DNA of 64,000 nt from Pomphorhynchus laevis (Eukaryota > Acanthocephala > Palaeacanthocephala > Echinorhynchida > Pomphorhynchidae). Positions 47,001-53,891 of this stretch are shown in pieces (within the stretch, counting starts at the first letter, position 1; each line of letters opens with the position of its first letter). The notes below the pieces were generated by a model. That model searched no databases and had not been told where the DNA came from. It was given only the letters and a program-made list of their open reading frames with translations. Location: the NCBI GenBank assembly GCA_012934845.2, contig WNNJ02002074.1, forward strand, positions 1 to 64,000, given 5' to 3'. The position numbers were made by a program, and so were the translations under genes.

Positions 47001-48360
47001 TGATGTTACTAGAAAATTTTCTAGTACATCATTCACATTGATTCATTCATTGATTGCCGTCTGCCAGTCCTCCTCCGCATCCAGTAGTGGGAGGATCTGG
47101 CACTGATGAGTCATTGTGATGACGAAACGGCATTCGTCATTCTTTCGCGTCTGGCTTACATGTTTTACAAGAAATTTACGCGGAATGGTCTCACTCTCCT
47201 TAAATTAATTAATTGTTAATAATTATTATAATTAATAAATAAAAATTATTAAAATTAATAATGTTTATTAAGTAAGGTATTTCATCACTGATTTATGTTA
47301 TAGAGTTACCACATAACAGTTTATTCAGCCAAAGTAGACATTGCTCAAGTAATATGTGATCTCCTTTATTAGTGAAAAACCAAGCAACGATTTTTAATCG
47401 TCATTTGTATTGATTACGTATCTATTTATCTTTGATATTATTTTCAATCGAAGATTTAAAGTACTAGAAAAGAAAAAATTTAAACTTTGTGATTTTTATA
47501 TTTAAAATATTTAATACAATAAATATCTGAAAATATAACGATATATTATTAATAATATAATTAATAATCTATTATTAATTTATAATAAAATAATAAATAA
47601 TAATATTTGATTAATAATTATTAATAATTAATAATACATTATTATAATAATTAATAATATATATTATGTTATTAATAATTACAACACTCTATACTATTGC
47701 CCCTTTTATACGCGGGTCATGTCACTCACCCACAATTTCACAAGGATATGCAACACTTTGTAAGAGTATTACGTAGGGCCACTGATATGGTTGGACCAAC
47801 ACGGTCGCTGCCTTATGTCGAATATATGAACGCACTTCAAGTACGTCCAGTTGAAATTTCACTCAAGCTGGCTGATTTGATGTTCGTGTAGATGACTCTT
47901 AAAACATCCGAGCAGACCTGTCGATGTAAATTCAATTTAAGTAGCACAACAGGTATACGCGGACATAAATACCGTTTACAAAGATCACTTTCACCTACTA
48001 AAAAGACTGTGACTATCTGTAGTCGAATCGCACGACTCTGGAACAGTGTGTCTGCCACAATCCTACGATCAAAATCATATCCAACAGAAAAACTTGAGAT
48101 AAAAAGAATAAAATAGTATTTTTAAATTTACTTACCTTATGTCTGGTTCTTTTAATGTTTAAAAACAGATGACTTTGATAAATGCGGCTGAATCGATCTA
48201 GATGTTGTTTACCGATCCCAAAAAAAGTGTTCAAGCATACGTACAATCCATTTTCACTTTCTGGATTGTCAAAGGAATACACGCATTCTTCTTTGAAGAC
48301 CTTATCTGTACTGGTTGCAGGTTTGATACGATTTAAACAAGGACCCGTTATCACCGACAT
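37829..48360 (-). CDS. USP5: USP5 (isopeptidase T) gene, 5' part: coding exons 1-3
   Basis: A host gene on the minus strand, join 48360-48136, 43837-43557 and 38052-37829. It encodes about 243 residues of the N-terminal part of ubiquitin carboxyl-terminal hydrolase 5, which disassembles free polyubiquitin chains by sensing the free C-terminal Gly-Gly of ubiquitin. Splice sites are good: donors AAG/GTAAGT and AG/GTGAGT, acceptors TTTTAG/TTG and GTTTAG/ACAG. Phases are consistent, and the third donor is CTAG/GTAGCT. Exon 1 plus exon 2 form the N-terminal variant UBP zinc finger and exon 3 the canonical ZnF-UBP. The C19 protease and UBA domains are missing: no further exons were recognised in 1-37.8 kb, so the rest lies outside the window (unlikely unless introns are huge), was lost, or went unseen. 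The two introns (4298 and 5504 bp) are packed with mobile elements. Confidence 0.88.
38053..38689. other. USP5 intron 2, AT-rich part
   Basis: Intron sequence next to exon 3. No element recognised. Confidence 0.5.
38690..38805 (-). pseudogene. Decayed duplicate of part of USP5 exon 3
   Basis: On the plus strand 38693-38755 reads AAAGAATCTACACCTGTGC, ATTATAGAGCC, GTTAAGACATAAATTA. The same order occurs in exon 3 (37905-37960: AAAGAATCTACGTCCGCAC, ATTATGGAGCC, ATTAAGCCACAAATTA). On the minus strand it still gives N-L-C-L-N-L against N-L-W-L-N-L of the gene, followed by a stop. The piece ends in three tandem copies of a 25-bp unit (GTTAAGACATAAAT..GTTGTTGA). It lies ~640 bp upstream of the true exon, within intron 2. 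It is a non-functional relic. Confidence 0.65.
38806..39379. other. USP5 intron 2, AT-rich part
   Basis: No gene or element recognised, except a short hairpin AATGTGAGAGGTGCA / TGCACCTCTCTCTCAT at 39365-39400 at the edge of the PLE fragment. Confidence 0.4.
39380..39725 (+). mobile_element. Penelope-like element: GIY-YIG endonuclease fragment
   Basis: The plus-strand frame 39408-39725 reads [20 protein letters not shown], then [34 protein letters not shown], ending [12 protein letters not shown]-x-x-P-C-x-x-C-x-x-x-x-V-G-R-T, then R-I, and a late E (LESIYI) are the marks of the GIY-YIG nuclease at the C-terminus of Penelope-like elements; the Y of Y-I-G is replaced by C here. This nuclease nicks the target for RT priming. 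The upstream RT is missing. It lies in USP5 intron 2, antisense to USP5. Confidence 0.8.
39726..40184. other. PLE 3' flank and spacer
   Basis: Moderately AT-rich. No gene seen. A short palindrome GGATAGTC..GACTATCT lies at 40151-40176, just before the RTE-like LINE. Confidence 0.4.
40185..43265 (+). mobile_element. RTE-like LINE, strongly decayed, in USP5 intron 2
   Basis: Plus strand, antisense to USP5. The endonuclease can be followed from about 40405: [18 protein letters not shown], then [21 protein letters not shown] follows at 41930-42400: [78 protein letters not shown]. The C-terminal part is [20 protein letters not shown] (about 42640) with [14 protein letters not shown] sequence. The end, near 43240, has the DPTPGPV-like tail typical of this group. 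The order and wording match RTE/Rex-type LINEs of animals. More than ten stops and shifts make it an old copy. GC-rich relative to the intron. Confidence 0.85.
43266..43556. other. USP5 intron 2, next to exon 2
   Basis: AT-rich intron sequence. It contains the exon 2 donor GTGAGT (minus strand, 43556-43551). Confidence 0.5.
43557..43837 (-). CDS. USP5: USP5 coding exon 2
   Basis: 281 bp. It starts after TTTTAG with L-K-S-P-E-T-M and ends ...WSGEI plus two bases of an Arg codon before [21 protein letters not shown] corresponds to human [23 protein letters not shown], then [15 protein letters not shown] and IGWSGEIR, follow the human order (…VQAWDGEVR). It completes the variant zinc-finger domain. 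Confidence 0.9.
44080..46150 (+). mobile_element. LINE, RT and C-terminal part, in USP5 intron 1
   Basis: Plus strand, antisense to USP5. 44368-45072 encodes the RT N-terminal half: [53 protein letters not shown], then [19 protein letters not shown] with the first catalytic aspartate replaced (INFAKAFD where LDFSKAFD-type is usual). A broken stretch follows at 45073-45270, where the second catalytic motif should be and is not readable. 45272-45985 encodes the thumb and C-terminal domain ([53 protein letters not shown]). 44080-44360 is a decayed linker upstream. The long remaining frames suggest moderate age. Clade not assigned; the K-A-A-G-P-D-G and C-terminal W-x5-W region are general LINE features. 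Confidence 0.82.
46151..46433. other. USP5 intron 1 spacer
   Basis: AT-rich. No gene recognised. Confidence 0.4.
46461..46537 (-). ncRNA. Degenerate type III hammerhead ribozyme, inverted unit
   Basis: On the minus strand: GCCGTT cleavage context, stem I TGCCAG/CTGGCA intact, CTGATGA intact, stem II GTCA/TGAC intact. The second core reads AAAA instead of GAAA, and stem III has one broken pair. Likely inactive. Confidence 0.75.
46750..46826 (+). ncRNA. Degenerate type III hammerhead ribozyme, first direct unit
   Basis: GCCGTC at 46750-46755, stem I TGCCAG/CTGGCA intact, stem II GTCA/TGAC intact, GAAAC present. The first core reads CCGATGA instead of CTGATGA, and stem III has lost pairs (GCCGT against ACAGT). 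Likely inactive or very weak. Confidence 0.78.
47056..47131 (+). ncRNA. Type III hammerhead ribozyme, all core residues intact
   Basis: Stem III is GCCGT (47056-47060) with ACGGC (47127-47131), five pairs. The cleavage triplet is GTC, so cleavage falls after C47061. Stem I is TGCCAG (47062-47067) with CTGGCA (47097-47102), extended past a one-base bulge by TCCTCC/GGAGGA-type pairs. The core CTGATGA is at 47103-47109. Stem II is GTCA (47110-47113) with TGAC (47120-47123) and loop TTGTGA. The core GAAA starts at 47124. The conserved G-C pair opens stem II, and A-U sits next to the cleavage site. Every invariant position is present, so self-cleavage of the plus-strand RNA is expected from the known fold. 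Confidence 0.9.
47201..47689. other. USP5 intron 1 spacer
   Basis: AT-rich, with long AATAAT runs at 47540-47660. No gene seen. Confidence 0.4.
47690..48116 (+). mobile_element. LINE 3' coding tail beside USP5 exon 1
   Basis: Plus-strand frames read [39 protein letters not shown] and, after a stop, [19 protein letters not shown], then [22 protein letters not shown]-x-Y-x-L, then F/I-x-x-R-x-x-x-x-W-N-x-x-S/P, is the usual C-terminal end of many LINE ORF2 proteins. The last stop (48114-48116) lies 13 bp from the exon 1 donor of USP5 (48135-48130). Clade not assigned. Confidence 0.7.
48136..48360 (-). CDS. USP5: USP5 coding exon 1
   Basis: 75 codons from the ATG at 48360, phase 0 at the donor [29 protein letters not shown] and [17 protein letters not shown] match the conserved start of USP5/USP13 (human: HKDECAFSFDTPESEGGLYI). 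This is the first part of the N-terminal variant zinc-finger UBP domain. The open frame continues past the donor only by chance, over a LINE tail. Confidence 0.9.
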
Positions 48361-49004
48361 CTTTAAAAATTAAAAAAAAAATTAATTCGATTTATAGTCG
48401 GATTGTAAATCGATTTACATCGGAACGAGGTTTGAAAGACAACACGATAAGCAAAATGAGCTACTAATTACACAAATTGAAATTTTAATTACTATTTTAT
48501 TCTGCACGCTACTTTTATCATATCTATAAGCCAACAGCAGTACGCTACATTTCAGTACTTGTGTACCTCATTAGCTACTGATCCAATATCCATGTTTCAA
48601 GTTTTGTTCCTTTTAATGTTGTCTGACGATCACTCGACTCGTCTGCTCCATTGACATTTAGATTTAATAAAAGACTTTCGTCTTACATTTTGCAAATTTA
48701 ATTGACATTTGTTACAAACCTAATGTAACATAACTAACAGCAATAATCCAACAAATATACACATATAAGTCAAACATATTCTAAATTTAGTTCATTCCGC
48801 AGATGTGATGAACAATGTGATGCTCCCCATCACATTGCGTATCCTTACGTGAGATGTCACATAGAGGTAATTGTCTGACTTTATAAATTTGCGCATGGTA
48901 TAATAGCCAGTGTTGCTATATTTTCCCATCGCTGTCTAAATATTTAAAAAGCGCTGCCTATAGAAATTGACTACACCTCCAACTTCTGCTCATTCAATTA
49001 AAAA
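48361..49004. promoter_or_regulatory. Upstream flank of USP5
   Basis: The only space between the USP5 start codon and the next LINE (about 640 bp). It should hold the 5' UTR and promoter. A palindromic stretch at 48800-48840 (ATGTGATG..CATCACAT) and higher GC at 48830-48880 are the only marks; no TATA box or initiator can be chosen with confidence. Confidence 0.35.
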
Positions 49005-52000
49005 AAAGATTTATTTAACGTGGCAAATGCGTGCCAGCGCACGCTTACAAGACCACACAAAAAAAAACAAAAATGTAAATCATCTGTCGAGAAGGTGTGA
49101 ACAGAGGAGGCGTTTGAATGTGATAAAGGAGGGAGCGCGGCGGACGTCAAAAGGGAGATGATTCCAGGCGAGTGAGGCGGCGACGAGGAAGGATCAGATA
49201 CTATAGTTGTTGGAGTAATTGGGAACGTGGAGTAAGAGGGTATGACGGGAAAGCAGCGATAGCGAGATAAAGCGAGTGTCGTCTAAGAAAGGAAGGTTGA
49301 TGAACGATGGGGAGCCGACAGCGATGAGACGAAAAGTTACGAGAATAAGGCGGAGTTTGATGCGGAAGTGGATGGTGGGCCAGGAGATTTGGGCAAGATA
49401 TTTGGATTTGTGGTCGAAGCGACGGAGACGAAAGAGCACTCGAACGGCGGATTTGATTATGCGTTGTAGTAGTTGGAGGATGGGTTTTGAAGAATTGGCG
49501 AAAAGGCTAAGGCAGTAATCGATTTTAGGGAAAGAAGCGATGAAAGAAGAGACATACAAGAACGGAAGTCGATAAGGGGGCGGATACGGCGGATGTCACG
49601 GAGAATTAAGTTAGACGAGCGGATCTTGTCACGGACGAAGGGTTTAAGGGAAAGGTGATCATCGAAATGGAAGCCTAAGAAAGTGAAATTGTGGACTATG
49701 GGGATGATCGATGAGGCAAAATATACCGTGGGAGGAGATATGTTTGATTACAGGGGAGGATCCACAATATTTTGGACTTTTCGGGGTTTAGAACGAGATG
49801 GAGATTGGAGAGACGTTTGTAGATAGAAGAAAGACAGTTGGAGGCAGAAATGCCGATATCGTGTATGCGATGTGCTGGTGCATGAGCATAGATTAGAATG
49901 TCATCGGCGTATTGCATGACGTTAATGGAGTAAGGTTTGATAAACGGAGTGTGATCGCCAAGCAGAAGAGAGAAAAGCAGGGGACGAACGATTTCGGTTT
50001 TCCAGTGTGATGGGAAGATACAACTGCGGATGGACGAGTTAAACAAGGATATGAGAAAAGGGGATATCGATGAGCATATGGATTTAAGTATGTGGGTAGG
50101 CAGGGGATCGGCAGGTGAGGTTTTGCTGGGCAAGGACATGAGAACATATGAGATTTCGGAAGGTGAGACAGGGAGAAGATGAAATAGTTCCGGGAGAATG
50201 AGGCTAGGCGAAGCCGGGTGGGATAGGATGGAGACTGGGCTGTGAGAGAGCAACGAGGATACTTTGCTCTGGAGAAATGACGAATAATCATGGGGATTGA
50301 TGTTGCACGGCAAGGGGAGCGAGCAAGGATTTAGTTAAAAGTATTCCATAGAGTCATAGTGTTGAATGAAGTGATGATTTTATGCTGCTAAAAGGAGTTG
50401 CATTCGGTACGTAGTAGGTGGAGATGAGACCGCCGATGAGCAAGATAGGTATCACGGAAAGACAGAGTGATCCAGCGGAAATCACGTCTGAGAGAGCGGT
50501 GATATACTCGAAAAGCATGACGGAGTCGACGCTTTGAGAGTAGGCATTGGATGTCAATCCATGGGGCACGTTGCAAGCGACGGTGTTGGTGTGACTTAAA
50601 GGGCAAGAGAAGATCGAGAGTGGATGTGAGTTCAGAGTCGAAAAGAAAGGCGAGATCGTGAGGAGATGAATATATTATTGTGGGATAGGATAGACGATTT
50701 GAGTAAGGCAGAGCGGATAAGGGAGAGGTCAAGATTTCTCCGAGGGCGACGTAGGATTGTAGGTGTGTGAGGCGGGGTGTGGTTGTGAGTGAGCTCAAGG
50801 GTGACGAGAAAGTGATCGGATAGACCAGGATCAGATATGGACAGTGAGGTGTATGCAGCAAAATGATCAGGGACGGCGATGATATCGAGTGCCCCACCAA
50901 GGATATGTGTGGGGGCAGTGGAGATTAGTTTGTAATTGTAGTTGGATAGAATGTTGATGAAGCGGATGGAATCCGTGGAAGAGGGGCGGTCTAGGCGGAT
51001 GTTGAAGTCGCCTAGAACGAGTGAAGGGATTGAGGACAAAGAACAGTGGGACAGAAGGTCAGCGAGTTTTGTAAAAAAAAGGATTATAAGCTGATGAACC
51101 AGGACAGTATACAATGGCGAGATCTAGAGTGATCGGGTTAGAAGAACGACAAGTGAGCAGTTCAAAAGAGCAAGGACTGAAAGGGGATGTGATTTTGCGA
51201 AGAGACGCGGGGTGACGGGCGAATGCAACATTGCCGCCATGATTAGAGAATTTAGAAGGGGATTTGCTAAAGGGGTGAGCGAATTCGACTAGTGAGCAAC
51301 CTGCAGAGAGCAAACGGCGGATGGAGAGGTCACAGAATCGGAGTGCCAGGATTCGGTGAGGCAGAAGAGATCGATGGATTGCTTAGTGAATAAGTTGAGG
51401 ATGAGATCGGCTTTATTGAGAATAGATCTAGTGTTGAGAAGGCCGAGGCGGAAACCGTGTGTAGTGGTGGTAGGGGCTAGTGGAGAAGACACATATGGGA
51501 GATAAAGCGCCATCGAATTTTTGGGCGGGTGTAGACAACTTGAAAATTTCCGTCGATGATTTGGATTGAGAGAGATTTTTCGCCGTTTTCCTCGCGACGG
51601 TGTTTTTCGATGCGGGCCGATGTGGGTTGAGCGATTTCGGAGAGGGTGCGATCGGGGAAAATGCGAGTGGCTGAAGAGGACATGAGTTTGAATCGTTGGG
51701 AGAGGACAGAAGATGCGTGAGAGCAATGCTTGAAAACAACTTTTAGGAGAGGGGGCTGGGAAGGATTAGATTGAGAAGATTTGTTTAGACGGATGAATGC
51801 GACAGGAGAGATGTTGTTGAAAAAAGATGGGTTATCCGCAGGAACAAGAAACGAGAGGATGGATCAGAAGGCGGAAACATCGTGGTCGAGACGTGCTTGT
51901 GGAGAAAGAGAGGTGGAAGGAGTGATATTAGTGACGATGACGCAACGATCGCGAGAAGGAAAGCGTTTCTGTAAAGGAAGAAGAGTAACGTGAGTTGGTG

Positions 52001-52501
52001 AGATCACGATAGAAGAGCTGGGAGTTGAGGATATCAAGGAAGTAGGTTTGACAGCGTAAGACAAAGAGGATTCGGATAATAGAGATGGTGGTGAGCGATG
52101 TGAGGAAAGGTTTTGAGTGGAAGGATTGTGGAGGTTGGTGGATGTGATTTTGATTGAGGGATGTAGGTTATTAAGAAACAAGACAGAAGGGAAGATACGG
52201 GGGTATCGGGAAGTGAAGACATGGGATTAGAAGTGCATGTGATGACAGAATCAGTGGGTTGCCAAATGATATCAGAATCGACTGGGGTGGTTTGAGTGGA
52301 CACGTTGGAGGTTGATATGTTCTTATGGGAGAGGTCACGTATGAGTTTGTTGGCACAAAAGCCGCATATGAAGTCTTCTTTAGACTTACTGCTGTTGCAT
52401 GCAAGTGTAGTCCAGACGCTGCAGTCGTGTGTCGAGCATTGTACTTGTAGTTGAGCACAGTTGGTGTCAGTCGTAGCTGTCTTCTTACGTTTTCCCATCA
52501 A
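49005..52501 (-). mobile_element. L2/CR1-like LINE, near full length with internal deletion
   Basis: Minus strand. ORF1 begins at 52501 with MMGKRKKTATTDT. A PHD-like cysteine cluster follows (CAQLQVQC, C-S-V-W, C-N-S-S-K-S-K-E-D-F-I-C-G-F-C), as in CR1/L2 ORF1 proteins. ORF2 begins near 51500 with L-G-L-L-N-T-R-S-I-L-N-K, with endonuclease marks LFCLTESWHSDS, GGNVAFARHP, SLVLGDFNIRLDRPS and LSDHFLV. RT has FHLLPVSPSEISYVL, then jumps from FPSHWKTEIVRP to LLFSLLLGD. Compared with the copy at 56571 about 155 codons are missing, including the first catalytic aspartate. Then QYADDILIYAHAP follows. The 3' end is AAATAAATC with a short T/A run at 49005. Several frameshifts also break it. Confidence 0.87.
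51430..52501 (-). pseudogene. LINE ORF1 with PHD-like zinc finger
   Basis: From the ATG at 52501 the first ~155 codons are open. They hold the cysteine cluster and a Thr/Ser-rich linker (NISTSNVSTQTTPVDSD). Frame changes follow at about 52170 and later. QKRFPSRDRCVIVTNITPST near 51970 and ADNPSFFNNISPVAFIRLN near 51830 belong to the C-terminal domain and recur in the plus-strand copy at 53200-53410. Proteins of this type act as nucleic-acid chaperones for the element RNA. Confidence 0.75.
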
Positions 52502-52549
52502 CGTCCTTGTGCGTTAAAACTGTTAAATTTGCTGGGTTGATCTGGAACT

Positions 52550-53520
52550 GGATTGATTGTGTATATTAATCTCTCAAACTTTTTTGACAAAACGCAAGAC
52601 TACAAATACAGCTACGAAGACAGCTACGAAGACAAAGACATATACAAAGACAGCTACGAAGACAAAGACATATACAAAGACAGCTACGAAGACAGTTACG
52701 GCCGACACCAACTGTGCTCAGTTGCAGGTAATGTGCTAGACATACGACTGCTACGTATGAACCACAATAGCCTGCGACAACAGTAAGTCGGAAGAAGATT
52801 TCCTCTGTGTATTTTGTGCTAACAAACTAATCTGCAACCTCTCCCCTCAGCACATATCAACCTCCAACACGTCCGATCAAACTACACCGTAGTTTCTGAT
52901 GTCCTTGATCTACTCACTGATCCTGTCATCATATACACTTCCCATCTCATGTAATCTTCACTTCTCTGACACCCTCCGTCTCGTTCCTTCTGTCTAGTTT
53001 CTCAATAACCTACAACCATCAATTAAAATCACATCCACCAACATCCCCGATCCTTCCACTCATAACCTTCCATCACATCACTTGTCACTCTCTATATTAT
53101 CCATATCCTTGTTGTCTTCCGCTGTCGGATATACTTCATTCATATCCTAAATTGCCAGTTCTCCTATCGTTACCTCACTCACGTCACTCGTCCTCCTTTA
53201 CAGAAACGCGTTCTTTCTCGCGATCGTTGCGTCATTGTAACTAATATAACTCCTTCCACCTCCTTATATCCACAAGTACGTCTCGACAACAATGTTTCCG
53301 TCTGTAGATCCATCCTCTCGTATCTTGATCCTGCGGATAACCCATCTTTTTTCAACAACATCTCTCCTGTCACATTCATCCGAGCAAATCTCCTCAATCT
53401 AATCCATCTCACCGCCTCTCCTAAAAATTGTTTTCAAGTACCGCTCGCACGCGTTCTCAGTCCTCTCCACATGATTAAGATTCATCTCATGTTCAGCCAC
53501 TAGCATTTTCCCCGATCCCA
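52550..53520 (+). mobile_element. L2/CR1-like LINE ORF1 fragment with expanded repeat
   Basis: Plus strand, divergent from the copy at 49005-52501 and sharing the same start region. TADTNCAQLQVMC, SEEDFLCVFCANKLICNL and, further on, DRCVIVTNITPSTSLYPQ and ADNPSFFNNISPVTFIRANL match ORF1 of that copy. The N-terminal Lys/Thr stretch is expanded by a minisatellite (52600-52700). The copy ends near 53520, where the LTR fossil begins, so ORF2 is missing. Several breaks. Confidence 0.8.
52590..52700 (+). repeat. Minisatellite in LINE ORF1
   Basis: A GACAGCTACGAAGACA-type word is repeated in a 15/30-bp pattern (ACAAAGACATATACAAAGACA interleaved). It encodes a run of T-K-T-A-T-K-T-K-T-Y. The other ORF1 copy has only the single K-K-T-A-T-T form. 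Confidence 0.85.
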
Positions 53521-53883
53521 CCACTTCCGACATTATGCACGGGCATGCATGTCGCAGAAATCAAATTCGGTTACCGCCTACGTGGCTTCTACCATCATTA
53601 ACTACCTGCCCTCACTACAACGTATGTCAACGTTGTACCATTAAGAACACTCATAGACACATGCAGTACAGATAACTTAATAAGCAAAGAAGTATCAAAA
53701 CGGCTTAATCTTCCGACACGATCTAAAAGGAAGACAATAAATATGACGTCAACATCGTTGCATTCGACAACTATCGGAGAATGCGTACTACGATTTACAT
53801 AGAATGGGGAACAATACAAATATGTAAATGCGTATATACTATCAAACTTATATTGTGATTTGCTGCTGGGCTATGAATTCATG

Positions 53884-53891
53884 AAGAATTT
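53884..53891 (+). repeat. Left target-site duplication of the Merlin element
   Basis: AAGAATTT, repeated exactly at 55055-55062. Eight bp is the usual duplication for Merlin elements. Confidence 0.9.

Larger units (their letters stand above)
46434..47200 (+). mobile_element. Retrozyme-like cluster: one inverted and two direct hammerhead repeats
   Basis: An inverted partial unit (46434-46580) is followed by two direct units, each ending in TTTCGCGTCTGGCTTACATG, GAAATT-ACGCG and ATGGTCTCAC. The predicted cleavage sites of the two direct units are 306 nt apart (after 46755 and after 47061). Outside the ribozyme each unit has further foldable parts: ACTGGCATTTGCCAGT, GTAGTACTGATTTAGTAC and CTAGAAAATTTTCTAG. 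No open frame, no tRNA-like head. The known parallel is the retrozyme: a small non-autonomous retroelement whose tandem units are cut by hammerheads into circularisable RNAs. It lies in USP5 intron 1, so USP5 pre-mRNA carries the direct units in antisense and the inverted unit in sense. Confidence 0.8.

Noticed and set aside
48013-48135. USP5 exon 1 continuing to 48013 as one open frame
   Set aside because: A perfect GTAAGT donor follows the last conserved residues, and the extra frame is antisense to a LINE tail on the other strand.
53179-53412. Minus-strand frame of 77 codons
   Set aside because: It is the antisense shadow of LINE ORF1 on the plus strand; the plus-strand reading matches the other copy residue by residue.
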